In this document: positions 1-13,408 of the stretch, piece after piece
Numbering within the stretch: the stretch's first letter is position 1
Layout of the letters: the number at the start of each line of letters is the position of its first letter
Source: Ophthalmolycus amberensis
Lineage: Eukaryota; Chordata; Actinopteri; Perciformes; Zoarcidae
DNA length: 64,000 nucleotides
NCBI GenBank assembly: GCA_024529925.1
Contig: JAFEUB010001205.1
Coordinates: 496,001-560,000, forward strand
Direction of reading: 5' to 3'
Position numbers and translations under genes: made by a program
Notes under the pieces: model-generated
Told to the model about the DNA's origin: nothing
What the model saw: only the letters and a program-made list of their open reading frames with translations
Database searches by the model: none

Positions 1-1007
1 AGTAAGCAGGCCTTACTTCCTTACTCGCAAAGCCATCTTCATATTTTCTGAGTGCTCAGTGTAAAAGAGTTGAGCACGGCTGCACGGTACAGTCTGCTGT
101 GCTGTTCATCATCACAGGCACCTCGCAAAATACACACCGGCCAACCCAGCGCCGCTGGCTGTCTAAGCCCGGGCCTCTGGGCTTTACACCACGACGTGTG
201 TATGTGTGTGACAGCAATGAATGAACCCATTCTCTCCGTCTTTTCCCCCCCGTAGCAGTATCCTCGTTAATTGTTGATTTAAATAGACAGCGGCCAAGTT
301 TGTCCGATCCATCTAATCCTGATGACCGTCCTGAGACAAGAGTGGAGTCCATCTCAGCATACGTAGGATTAACAGAGTGCACGGGCAGGAGAATCGCTGC
401 AGTCCATCAGCACCTCATTCATACATCAGCCATATCGTCTGACACCATCAGTCCCAGGTCAAAGTCATTCGGTGTACCCTTGTCATTCTCGGGTCTCAGT
501 GACACCCTATAGCCTTGTCGTTACCTGTTCTCCGTCATGCTGTAGATCCCCTGTCATTATTACTGTGGGTGTATCACTCATGCACTGTAATCCTGTCATT
601 GCTACACGTCAGGCACAACGGCATGCACTGCACATTTATTTTTGGAGATCTGTGAACAAATGGGAGACAAAAGAGTCGAGAGTATTTGACGGCTGCATTG
701 CGACTGCAACAGAGTAAGATTAGATCAATACCACGATCAGGTCTGTGTGTTTATGTGAGACTTTTGGAAGAAAGAAAGTTACATTTCTTATTTTAGGAAT
801 GAAACCGTGAATTCATGAGCAATAAAACAACCCTAACCCTTAATAAGCTACACTCAGGGGTATTTCAGCTACAGCCTTACTTGGTCTGGTATGTAACTGT
901 TGCTAATGTTATAGCTAACGTTAGCAAACATGAGATATATATATATATAGCTGTATGGCTAACACTGAGTTATAACTCGTCATTTGTGGCCACAGCATTG
1001 TTCCATA
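1..1007. other. Non-coding, no recognised feature
   Basis: Both strands show only short open frames without similarity to a known protein. A chance CCTAACCCTTAA at about 831 is not telomeric. Confidence 0.6.
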
Positions 1008-1425
1008 GGCTCACTTTAAATATGAAGCTGGAGCCAGGAGACGGTAGCTTAGCTTAGCACAAAGACTGGATGCAGCTAACCTGACGCAGTCCAAAGGTTA
1101 AGAAGTGTGTAAACTAAAGTTGTGGTTTTACTGGAGGTTATGGACTGTTTCTCGGCCGGACAGGGCGACTTCCTGGAGTCTTGTTTTTCACTTCTGGTTT
1201 TGCAAAACAAACTAGATTTGTTTTACCTGATAGACAGAGCCAGGCTAGCTGTTTACCTTTGTTTCCAGTCTTTATGCTAAGCTAAGCTATCCATTTCCTG
1301 GCTGTAGCATCATATTTCAATCACTGATATCAGAGTGGTATCGATCTTCTCAGCTACCTTTCGGTAAGAAAGCAAATAAGCAAAGCTATTCTTTCAACTT
1401 TGCATACGATATTCAGGATATTAGC
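1008..1425. repeat. Fold-back repeat with GCTTAGCTTAGC arms
   Basis: The left arm (1021-1072, GAAGCTGGAGCCAGGAG then TAGCTTAGCTTAGC and AAAGACTGGA) and the right arm (1262-1314, TCCAGTCTTTATGC, TAAGCTAAGCTA, CCTGGCTGTAGC) are imperfect inverted copies about 50 bp long, separated by about 190 bp. To the right of the arm the element continues through GAGTGGTATCGATCTTCTCA and AAGAAAGCAAATAAGC. This matches a dispersed repeat I recall from perciform fish, of MITE type. Confidence 0.75.
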
Positions 1426-3235
1426 TGATTTAGTGTTGCATGCATCACTAACATGAATTTCCCACATTTAAGAGGAGGGCAGGAGTCGGATATCAGCCTT
1501 GACGAGTGTTCAGCTCTGCGGTTTAAAGTCCACACAAAGACGTGAAGTGCTTTCTCATTCACCAGCGAGCTGAGACCTCATACTACGACTGTAACTCTTT
1601 ATAGCTGGATTATAGTCATAATACAGGGATCACGGGACTGAGTTACAAGCGTGGTGAGAGACGCAGCAGCTCTGGTGTCCTGCCTGAGAGCTCAGACCAG
1701 GCCTTGGTGGATCCGTTCACCTTGACCCGTCCTGGTCCGAGTACGTGGCTGGTTAACATTGTGCTGTGACATATGGCTCAGCTGTTTAAACCATCTCCGA
1801 AAGGAGACTATCTGCTGGGATGATTTCCCAGTCACCTCTCCATCACTCCCAGTGTTTTTCTTTTTGGCCTCGACCTTTCCCAGCCATTTAGCAAACTCCG
1901 ACTTTTATAGGGCTGACTTAGTCTCCCTATGCTCCAGCTGCACAGCCTAATGAAATGCGTCCAGCTGAGTTCAGTGCAGCAATATCAATATTGGAGTGCT
2001 GTTGAGTGCAGAATTCTGGGTAAAAAATAATATCACAATAAGCATGACTATTTTATTACGGACATTGTGAAATTAAAACCCAATTGCTCAAGACTGATGT
2101 CATCGTGCTCGTGCGAGGATTTCGTGTTGTGTCTTTCTATGATTACCTTTAGTAAGTGTGAATGACGTAATTGATACCTGACATACAGACGACACGGGGA
2201 ATACTCCCCAAACACACAATGGGCACCCCCTCCCTGCAGCTACGGCAATATGAAAAGGCATATCACGGAACAGAGGGAACGGTTAGAGTTTTGCTCTTGT
2301 ACAGTAGCCATTGTGCCGTATGTGGTGTACATGTTTTGAAGTAGATGTACTTTCATGGATAACATCATGTTTTCTCCTCTTATTTCTGGGAATGATTCCC
2401 TTTCTCTGCGTGCCTTTGAGGTGTAGCCGTGCATTGGTTCACGGTCCCGATCTCGTTACTAGAACACTGGCTGAGCATCCTTCTTCACACACAACGGCGT
2501 CCTGCTAAGCTGCTACCAAACCACTGCATGGCATCTGAAGAGATGAAAACTGAGAAAGACTAAGAAAGAGTGGTTCAATATGCGCAAACAATGCAGACAC
2601 CACTGTCCATTGTTCCAGCATGATTTTTTTCTCTTCCACTGAACATTTATATTGTCCTATATGCAACAGCCAGTATGTCAGGTCTGATGTGAATGGATAC
2701 TTCTCCCAATTGATGAATAATATTCCATTTAAAAATGAGCGGTTTCATTTTTTGCCTCGCTTATTCAAACAAAAAAACACAACTTAAAAAGGAACAATAT
2801 ACGACATTCAGAGCAGCAAACAACTATTGTCTATATGTAAAGATATGGTGGAGTAATGTCGACCTGAACTGAAGTCTCTCTCCCTCTGTGTTTTTGGATT
2901 CAAGGTTCTCCTTGCATTGTTGATATATAAGCATGCCAGCCGTGCATGCTTTTAGTGCATGTGTCCTCAAATCAGCATGCATCCCAACTTCAAGTAGTAA
3001 GTAGACAATGCCTGTTCACTGATCATCCTTTTCCTCTGGGTGTCAGAATCCACGTTTTGGTGCTGGTGTCAACTCATTCAATGATTTTATTGAAATACAA
3101 TCAGGGGTAGTGATGAATAGGTTTAGAGGGATACTTAAAGGCAATGATTCCCAAATAACTCTGAGGGGCCACGAGACGATTAACAAGACAGGAATGAATG
3201 GGGGAAAAAATATATATCTATATATTTCTGTGAAA

Positions 3236-3340
3236 CTTTTCTCTCATCCTTGCATTTTAGCCATGCTAGTAGCATGACTTTATCCTAGTCTGTCAGTTGG
3301 TAGCTCCACCACTTTGGTCCATTCATGAGTCACGGAGCCA
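3236..3340. repeat. Fragment probably from the same GCTAACA-type repeat
   Basis: The segment has GCCATGCTAGTAGCATGACT, then GTCTGTCAGTTGG and CCACCACTTTGGTCC, resembling the upstream section of the repeat at 33046. It is short and diverged. Confidence 0.4.
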
Positions 3341-5494
3341 TAGCATCCGTTCTCTCAAAAAGTTGAATAGCTGGCCATGTTTAAAAACTCCTGCATGCTT
3401 TTTTTTAAACAATTTCATAACAGTTAAAAGGTTGCAGTGTCCAGAGTGAAATGGGGATGAAGTCTAAAACGATCTGACTTTTGCTCTTGCACCATTGACA
3501 TTGAAAGTAAAATGTCTCAATGGTGGGCATTGCACCGGATCATTGTGGCGAATAGGAAGCTGAGCCGCAAGGCACAACCCGTTCTTACTCCCTGCTCGTC
3601 AAATACCGGCGTTTGGTCAGTGGCCCTCGGAGTCTGATTCCCTTTCTGTCTAAAACTGACACTAGAGGGTTTACCTCGAGCGCCACAGTATGAAGCTTAC
3701 GGCCCCTGACCAATCGACTGTATTTCACACGATCGGAGTGAGAATGTGTGTAGTGTATATATATACATATATATTATATCTCTTCTGGTCTGGGAAAGCT
3801 TCAGGGCTCAGGAAGAGCTGGAAAACATCGTTGGGGAGAAGGACATCTGGAACACCTTGCTTTGCCTGCTGCCCCGCGGTCCCGCCCCGGATAAGCGGAT
3901 GAAAATGGACGGACTGATGGTTTATTAATGTTTGGTTCATTGTCAAATCCAAAATGGGCCACCAAAGGTCAGCTTCTACAGGACAGACAGTTTATTAAAC
4001 TCTACAGACTTTATCCCCATTGCAACCATTACAAACACAAGTCACACGGGTCACAGTGTCATTCTTACCACATCCGTGTGTTTGCGTCGGGATAGTGCCC
4101 GTATGAGTAACTTACACCGCATTAATAACACATGTCTGCAAATGTATCAGTAACATGTTTTGTCGAAAAGTTACATGAATGTGTTGTCTGCCAGAAAAGA
4201 CGATACATCAGTCTACATTTAAAGGGTATACTGTTATGTACGATAAGCCTCGTCATGATTCATGTTAGAACAATCTGAGGTATGCGTATTAAGTAAATAA
4301 ACTGCTTATTATTCGAGCTTGTCCCAGCCCAAGTGTACAGTTCAATTCTAAATGTCCAGCATGGGAGAGATAATTCTGTTTGGCCTCAAACCAGCACCAA
4401 AGCCACATCTTAGCTGTGCACACTCGGTCATCTGATAATGGGACACACATGTCCACTGTCACTGATAATCACCGAAACACCGGCACCGGCGGTCTAATGA
4501 GGAGATCTTCAAGGTCGTGGAATTGACTTGATGTCCTTTTTGCTAATTACCTCGTCATGAGTGTAATTGTCTCGTCCTGTACATCACAGGTGCATTCAGG
4601 CCTTTAGATCCCAGCAGCAATTACGCACATCTGATGCTCATTGTCTCCCGGAGAGACCAGTTACACACAAGGAGTGAGAGGAAGTGAACAGGGTGGGGGG
4701 GCAGAGGAATGAACAGTGTGTGTTGTGCACGTGTGTGTGAAAGAGAGCCACTTGAGTGCTAAGTAGTGGAGGTGAGATTTACAGGGAGGGGCTTGGGGCC
4801 TAGCACCCCTTTTCTAGAAATCCACCCAGCAGGTGGGACACTCGCCTGAGGGTTTACTAAAGCCTCGTGGCCGCATCGGAGAGTAAAAGCTTTCTTGTGT
4901 GAAAAAGGGGAAGAATGTCCTCCTGGCTGCACCGACGGCTTTGATATGCCTGGAAACGGTGAACACACACACACGCACGCACACACACGTCCTCACCTCT
5001 CGAAATATTAAATCCGCGTTCGCGGCGTTATCCGACCGCCACCACTTCCCTAAGCTGACAGATATGTATCTGCCGGTCAAATTTTCAGCAAAAACCGTCC
5101 ATCAACGTGTCGAGTTAATTCCTGACAACTCGTCTCTGGACTTCCTCTCGAACTTGCCAAAGCTCTGCGTGTGGAAACACAGTTCGGAGTCTTGGGAAGC
5201 TCCCAGTATTTCACCTTGGCCTGAAAAACTCCTGCAAGAGTTCAGGGAGCCAACGGGGAACATTGAAACCTAGTGATGATGAAACTTTATCAACAGAGCT
5301 GAACCCTCATAGACATTTTTCAGAGTGCTAAAAGGAGTAAATACATTTAGCTTTGTAAGACAAGATGGCTAGCAGTGATGGAGTTCTGTCACAAATACTT
5401 AAATAAACGCCCACTGCTTCCAAATACGTTTGGCTGACCTGACTGCTCATGTTTCTTGCCGTCTGACATCTCAATAGAACCAGTGCCGATCACT

Positions 5495-5785
5495 GAGACT
5501 GCTCTGCAAGCCGACAAACGACTTCACACTCGACTCTGCTCCCGAGCGATACGCCCGCCAAGTGTGAAGCGGATCGGATGAACAGTTGTCGAGAAATGTA
5601 CTGAGAAATATGTCCCGTCTCTCTTTCTTTATCTCTCTTGAATGTGCTGTAGTGAGTGACGGGGAGTGAGCTGTACCCAGCATGCTGTTTGGCGGTCGTG
5701 AAGGGGCTCAACACTGCGCTTCAATGGGTCCTCAGCAATACACCCGCCAAGTGTTACGTCAATCGGATGTCAAGAAAAATGGACA
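5495..5785. repeat. Two diverged copies of a CCCGCCAAGTGT-containing repeat
   Basis: GAGCGATACGCCCGCCAAGT with GGATCGGATGAACAGTTGTC (about 5544-5594) and CAGCAATACACCCGCCAAGT with CAATCGGATGTCAAGAAAA (about 5733-5780) are related units about 190 bp apart. A third partial copy is at 23160-23195. Confidence 0.5.
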
Positions 5786-8700
5786 GGGAGACTTACCAAT
5801 TAGCTTTGTACGTACAATGCTTTTATAACCAATAGGAATAATGGCCAAAACTAAAAAAAACGTGTTCCCCTTCAGGAAACCTCCAGCACTTAGAGAGGCA
5901 AGGTCCCTCCCCTTCCGGTGGACCACCAGGGACCTTATTCAAGAAAACACAAGTCTCCGGTAGTAAACGACAAGAGATGAATACATTTTTGATCCAGTTT
6001 GAATTGCGCCATTAATTACACATATGATGTTTGTCCATTTAAAAGTAGCAGTTTTTGTCAAAACCATTGTAGTATCAGACTGTTTGCGTACTCAATGGAG
6101 GACATCAGAAGGGGAGGGACTTGGCTTCTCAAATAAACTCTTCTGATCTTTTCAGATTCTCTTTGTGCCATATTATAGTATTTTTTTTAAAAGGTTTCTA
6201 TGAGAGAGATTGGTTCATTCGGTGGCATGAGAATACTACTTCCCAGCATGCAACAGTCTCCAGCAGCCACACTGTGTCCGGACTCAGAGGAACATGCTGC
6301 TAATCGATGCCACTGGTTGACTCCTGTTGTGCTCAGCCTCTCATTGAGCCCCACTCCACTTCCAGCTGAGTACTTCCCTCCCTCCTTCTTTATTCTATCA
6401 AGTCTGAGATGGACTCAGTCTGCTTGTTTCCTCCCTCTCAATATTTAGCTTTTAAGGAATACATAAAAAAGTCTTGGAACGAATTTGGATTCTGTAAAAA
6501 TGTCACTCAACGCTCCACGGACTGTTCATTTTACATTCGCAGAGAGGAGGAAACACATTACACACAACATTCCAGACGATTGCATTGTGGAATTATTCTT
6601 ATTTCCCTCTCACATACTTTTATGACTCCTTCACTTCCAGTTAATCCAAATGTGCAGTATCTGCTGCCAAGTATTGCTCAGTTACTCTGATAAGGTTTCT
6701 GAGATCAACCCAACGTCTGTGCGCCTCAGGAACACATCTGTACTTGGATGCTCCCAGAAATTGGGAGTAGAAAACCTGGAAGTACCACAATGCAAAGTAT
6801 CAGAGAAATGCACGTCCGTATGCAGATGCTGCTTTCAAAGATGTTAAAGTGATGGGATTTTAATCACAACTGGACTTTGACGACGAGCTCTGTCCAAATA
6901 TTCCGCTTCCTGTCCAGCCCTGTAAGTGGTCACTTACTAACATGTGCTATGCGTTACTACAGACCCTTCTCCTCACCAGACAATGCACGCTGTAGTCAAG
7001 AGTGAGTCCATTCAAATAGACGGATGGATTTGGACTTTGGTTGATATGATGCATCCAGCATCCAATCATCAGCAGCAGCAAATGTTTAGTGACTACCGGT
7101 AATAGTGCTTATCTTTGTTTGCTCAATCAAGCTGAAATGTGCCAGTCAGGAACTGATATGTTGCTTTAAGTAATCCGGTGAAAAATATAAATCTGCACCC
7201 AACTGGTTTCTAACCAGTTTTACTCCCAGACAGCCAGTCTTACAGTTTGAGAACCTATCTCTCATTTAGCAGGGGCTGCTGGGACCGGCCCTTGTTTTTC
7301 ATCACTCAACCATGGTCAACTTTCTCTTTGGGCTCATGAAAAAAATAAATAATCCAGTGTATTGCTCTTTTTATTTGTGTGCCTGTGCCAGGATACTTTA
7401 TACAGTATGTTGGGCCTATTTTCTAAGTCACAAGTGGATTATGTGTGCTCCTATTTCTCTGAAATAGAGACAAGCCTCCGGAAATGAAACGTCAATACAA
7501 GTTCACGAGCCGATGCTACGTGGTGTGTAGAACTCAGCGGTCTCTCTGTTGCTATAATATGCGAGCTAGTGGGGTAGAGGGTACTTTACATTGTTTACAT
7601 GTTCACGTTGTCCGCTTTGGTTTCCTTTTATTCAACTGTGGATTCATAAAGGACATTTGAGTTGCCTGAGAGCCTGAACGGAGAGAAGACAGTCAGAGGG
7701 GGCAGCACAGGGTGGCACAAAAGACAAGTGGTAAAACAAATAATCAATTCAAATAAATACCACTCACCCAATCTAAAGATATCATTTCATGGCATACATC
7801 AGCAGAAAACACAACTGTATTTATATTTTCCTTAATCTGGACAGATTACCGTTTTAAAAACTTCCAAAAGTGCAGTAAATATATTGACATGTTGGCAGAC
7901 TGACATTAAGCCATGACTTACCTATAAAGTACTTTAAATAACTGTGTATTTAAGAGGGGAGGGGCTTTGTTAAATCCGCTTTCCTAAGAGAAGTGAATAT
8001 ATACATTTCCTATCTGGCTTCACATATGACACCTGAAAATCGCTGCATGTCTCTTGCCCTCGAGCTCAGTGTCTGCCTCGAACAGGAGGCCGACCACCCT
8101 TCCAGGTTGGCTTTGTCTTACCTAAGCGCCTCCCATGTCACACCTGTTCCCACTTCCTCATCTGTCATCCTCTAATCCTAAAATCCCGCCCACTACACAC
8201 GGACAGCAGTGTTCCTGTCTGCTGGTCTTGTTGCTGATGATGTTCCACTTGTGTTTAAATTGACATTTAATGCAATCTATTTCATAGGCTGAAGATGTTC
8301 TTTCATTTAACAATAGTATCATATATCATCAACATCAACATTTAACAGACAGATTTGAGAGTGAACTATTGAAAAGAAAGTGAATCGTTTCTCAAAACTC
8401 AAACTACTCCTTTAATCATGATAATCTTATGAATGCTACGTTAAATTACTGTGAGGCAACAAGAAGATTATAAAAAACGCAGTTTAACCAAATTGGTCAA
8501 TAAAGGAAAATAGTTACATATCTATGAACAATGACTATTTTCTCTGCTCTAATGTGTATATATTATATATTCAAGCTCAAAATAACCCTTTACATTCACA
8601 TCCAAAATATCAAATTATGTCCTTTTGTTAAAGTATTTCTTTAAAATATCCTTTGGAATCAGTCGTGTGCAAACTGAACACGTATAGTTTGTATGTTGCG

Positions 8701-9051
8701 AACCCTTCAGTATCATGTTACTGGTACACATTGTTTTACATTGTTAAAAAAGACTACATGCCGTTATTAGCTGCCAGGACAACATGTCTCTCGTGCTTGA
8801 TGTGTACAATCACCATTGGACGGTTTCAGTTACAATGAATGCAGCAAGAGACAGGAAGTCAGACGGATAGCTTGGTACCTATGTCCTTGTATTTTCTGAT
8901 AAAGACGGCAGTGTTCTTATCAATCGGCACATTTCTCAAAGATGTGGAGACAAACGTCCACATACTCCCTTATTGTGTGATATGGGGAGGATTATTTTTG
9001 TTCCAGGAATTCCGTGTTATTCTAGAGGGCCTCATGGTCTAGTTTTTCAAC

Positions 9052-9064
9052 GGGGGGGGGGGGG
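9052..9064. repeat. poly(G) run, 13 bp
   Basis: Uninterrupted G homopolymer. Confidence 0.9.
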
Positions 9065-10717
9065 AAGGAACACGGCCGGCCCCGGTTTTGAAGACCCTTC
9101 CAGAAAATCTCTTGCAGGACCCTGAAGCACAGCACTGACAATGAGCCGTAACCACCCTGACCAAGGAACCCAAACAAATAACAACAATAATATTCTGGGG
9201 CAAATGGGGAGAAGCAGGTTTACGTCGTATGGCGTGTAGGCCTTTAGTCTAGTTGATTGCCTCGGCTTGCGCCCATGAATAATGTTGCTGTCGTATTGAG
9301 TCTGTGTAAGACTTCAACATAACACTGAAGCACCAGGTAGAGGGGGAACCCATCGCTTGCCACCAGGTATTTTGCACGCAGAACACAGAACTTTGTCTCC
9401 ATGTTCCCTAAACATCACCAGACACATACCGGGTTGTTCTGTCCAGGAAACTTCCCTGGAAATCATTAGGACTTTACAGAGCTGTGAAATAAAGCATCAC
9501 TGTACTTTTGTATTCCAAGATACAGGCCTAAATGCTGTTTCAAAGCTCTCTTCACTCAGGGGTAAAATTCTAGTGGACAATACTTTACGTAATGATTTAT
9601 TGACCTTTAAATAATCATTTCAAAAAACAAAAAAATGCTGGAATCAGCGTACAAAATACCTATACCATGCGTATGTTTTACTTCTGAGAAAAACAACAAC
9701 AACACAGCGGACAAGACCTCAGGTTCCTCAAAGGTACGACCCTGTGTCCAAAAACAAAAAGAATCCAAATACCTCACAAATTTCTGGCAGCCTGTGAAAT
9801 ATTTAGAGGTTAAGTTGCCGAAGACCTCTCATAAATTGCAACTGTTGCACTCGGTGAGCCGAATATAATATGACAGTTGAAAACATTTCTGAGGCTTTCT
9901 ACATGCAAGCCTGGCCACACAGGCAGTACGAATATGGAGGTCGCTTGTTTACTGTGTTGTACATAAAAAGCTACGACTGTATGTGTGGTTAAAAAAAGGA
10001 CGGACGGACAGATTGGCAATTCTGACTATCATTTTGGATGTGAAGTCCCTAATATCGTACAACGCAGGTGTTTTTATTCAAGCATAAAGACCACAGCCGT
10101 CAGTATATCTATTGTTCAGCGGCAGCGTATTTCTGTCTCTTGTTTGTAGAAGGAGTCCTGGAACATTCCTCGGCTTCCTCTGTCACACCAGTAGTCCATT
10201 AGTGGCCCTTGAAATGGATACTCGGCCCCTCTGTCATGAAATGGTGGAATTACGCCATTAACATTATTCTTATTACCGGTTTAACGCTGAAATCAGACAC
10301 AGTATCAAAGTCTCTTGTAATGCGAAGAATGACATATTAGACAACATCATCTTGACCAAGCTTGAGGCAGCACATAAAAAGTCCTTTTGAGGCGTTATTA
10401 TGTGGTTGTAGTTTTCTTTAAAGATGTCTGATAGTGTGACTTTCATCTTTGCAGTCGTCCAACCCGCGAGGAGAAAAGGACTGTATCTTTTGGCGATTGC
10501 TGTGCTCTGGAAATATTTTGCATTTGCCCTTCGGTGTTTATCGTTGACTCCATACATGTGAAAAATACATTAACTTTTGACGCAGCACTTATCTGTAAAG
10601 GAATACTCCCAGTTTTCAAGAGCCTGTTTGGATGTTTGATCACATTTTCCCACCACCTGAATGAAGGACTAGTTCAAATCTCTGTGTGTTTTGGTCAAGC
10701 TAAGAAATATATGATCT

Positions 10718-10915
10718 TAATGTTGGTCAGTCTGAAATATCTCCACAACACCGAATGGATTGCCATGAACTATTGTACAGACATTCATGATCCCCAGAGG
10801 ATGAATCCTAATGACTTTGGTGATCCCCTGACTTCTCATCTAGCGCCTCCGAAAGGTTTTACATTCATGGTTTTGAAGTGAAATGTCTCAGCAACTGTTG
10901 GATGATTGATAGTGA
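10718..10915. repeat. GCTAACA-type repeat, left-part copy
   Basis: It contains AATGTTGGTCAGTCTGAAAT, GGATTGCCATGAACTATTGT and ACTTTGGTGATCCCCTGACT, similar in order to 33046-33244. Near the end the motif GTCTCAGCAACTGTTGGATG begins the module again, suggesting a partial tandem. Confidence 0.65.
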
Positions 10916-13366
10916 AATGGAAGTTAGAGCGTCTTTAGCTTCTTCTGCACTGTGACGTATTCCCCGGTGCAACGGAATATTTGAGCGGTGTACAAGCGGT
11001 TGCAAGAGGGATGTGAACCAAATCCTTTGCATTTGATTGGACAGGCTAAAAAGTGAGCGGGTTTAGAATGTTGCAGTATACTGAGCTGGTTGGAGTCGGT
11101 TGGCACTAGCGTACGTGAGCACACACGAGTTTTACATGAAGAAAAGATGATTGGATTTTGATATGAAAATACAAAGAAATTGATTTTATATTTTGTTGCA
11201 TTCATTTGTTCAATAGCTGCACAATATGCCCAGGGATGTGATCTAAAAGGAATACAAATATGTTTCAGCAACGCCGCATCAAACTGCCGCGACATCATCT
11301 CCAATGGGACACTGGCAGAACCTTTTCATCGGCAACCAATCAGAGGAATGTCTGCACTTTCTCGTAGTGTAGTGCCGTGGTTTCGTGGTTTGACATTTGT
11401 TTTAACCTTCTAGTATCGTCTTGGTGCCCTTGGTGGACTTGCTGCTTTAAACTGGTGCATCAAACAGGTTTATAGGTTTTCTCAAGGGATTTGCCTTTTG
11501 TGTTGTGCTGCGTAACAATCAAAGTGTACAAAGTGAAAGAAAAGATGACATGTCTGTGTACGTCACCAATATAAAATAGGAAATTTAGAATTCAAATGTT
11601 AGATATATGTTGTAAAATAATGAGCTGTACAGTCTTAATATTGAAGAAGATGGAATATTCAAAATATTGACCAGAGAATGTTCACAGAATAAAGAAAAAA
11701 TAAACATGTGAAGTGCAAAACAATGCGCTTTGGATGAGAAGACTTGTGTGTCCAAAGAACTAGATCAGTCTGCCTGGCATGCATGCTTCCCTTTTAACAA
11801 CAATTATCCTCTGGCAGGGTAGTAAGTCACTTTTAATAGCACATATCTAACAGATACAGAATGATACAGAACCAACCGCAGATCCTGTGAATTTTCTTAT
11901 TATGCCGTTTTAGAGAACAGCACTGCTCTCCGCTTCGCTGCTGTCCAATTGGACTGCTCCCAACATAGACTGGTAAGTTGCCTATCACCAGCAGCAGGGA
12001 GGGGAAGGATGAGATAAGCTATGCAAGGCAACGTCGACAGGCAACATTATACTTTTTGTATTACCAATGTTTGGGCTCAATACTTTATCAGGAACTTCCT
12101 ACACAGTATCAGGCTTAGCCAAAGAAAAGCAGACTGACCACGCTTCAACCGGAAGACTGAGGATGAAAAGCACATGGCAGCACATGGCAGCGAGTGCTAC
12201 ATATCACAGGCAGCATGCAGCGGCAGAAAGTGCACAGAGAAAACATGGGCTGCCTGTGGCTAACCCGAAGGTATACTTTTCAGTTATAAATGGCCGAATC
12301 AGAAATAGTGCACAGTGTGCCATGCAGCTGTCACAAAGCCCTTATTCAGAGGTGATGAAACCAAAGTTCATGCAACACGTACTGAACTGCCTGGCAGAGG
12401 AATGACATTTTTCAAAGCGTGAAATTCCCTCATATTCCCCACAAATATTCTCTTTCCAGTGACAAGACGGTCTGTTCCAGTGATAAGTATAAACGTCATT
12501 TTAATTTACACCAGTGTATGCGCCGCGTTTCACCATCGGTCCGTATTAAGCACAGACTCCACGTATGGCCTCCTAATAGAGATTGATACATTTAATCAAA
12601 CGCTCCCTCTGCCTTTGCCATTCCAAAGATTTTGTCCTGGTTATCATAACAATAATGTCTAATGACGTTGCGATGGAAAGCGGCGGAGCAAGGGGTGAAA
12701 CCGTTCAAATCTATCAAGAGCACATTAAAGGAAGTGTACACTGAGTAACTGAGCAGTCACACATAAGTCACACATGCGCTGTAAAACAACACTGAGCCAT
12801 GTTAAAGTCTGATTAGAGTCTAATGAGGAGGCCGATTCCAGTGGTCGGAGTGCAGCATGCTTGTCCATTCGTCCACATACACTGCACAGTACACTAAGCG
12901 CTCGTGCTTTATTCGCTGCATGACAAATGCACTGTAGGCCCAGGCTGCAGAAACATCAGCTAACGTGCACGTTCATGCTGCAGAAGGTCACTCGTTTTAG
13001 ATTAAAGGAACACTTTGCTCATTTTCCACTCATTTACCATGTGTCAAAGTTACTGTGCGGACGTATCGTGTTCGCGTAGAGCTCTCTGTATCGCTGCTGC
13101 CAGCTAATCTGGTTCACTTCCACCGTCCACTGACATGTTGTCATTATTTTCGCAATGCTGTGGACAGAAGCGGTAGTGTTTCCCGAGCACCAGGGGATTC
13201 TTCAGCGGTGTCTGACAGTTTTCCCTGCTAAGTCCTGGTTCTGGTTCTCCCGTGCCTCCCTTCCCTCCAGCGGGCCCAGCAATAAGGCCCGGGCCTCCAG
13301 CAGCGTGGCGTCGGTGTTGGCTCCCACCGGCGGAGCAGCGAGGGCGAAGCTCTGCTCCTGGCCGGA

Positions 13367-13408
13367 GGAGGAGCCCTCCACCTCCCGCCGGAGGAGCCCT
13401 CCACCTCA
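13367..13408. repeat. Two-copy 23-bp tandem repeat in a GC-rich stretch
   Basis: GGAGGAGCCCTCCACCTC occurs twice with a 23-bp period. The surrounding 13200-13420 is GC- and CpG-rich compared with its neighbours. Confidence 0.85.

Larger units (their letters stand above)
1426..10717. other. Non-coding interval, apart from the small repeats listed separately
   Basis: AT-rich intergenic sequence. Besides the repeat pieces at 3236-3340 and 5495-5785 and the poly(G) at 9052-9064, I see no gene, RNA or clear element. A purine-poor CACAC stretch near 4962-4988 is a small CA repeat. Confidence 0.55.

Noticed and set aside
831..843. CCCTAACCCTTAA as a telomere-like repeat
   Set aside because: It is under two units long, so chance is the better explanation. 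A similar AACCCTAACCC at 54822 was dismissed for the same reason.
12067..12405. 112-codon plus-strand frame
   Set aside because: Part of it is built on a small CACATGGCAG duplication. There is no similarity to known proteins.
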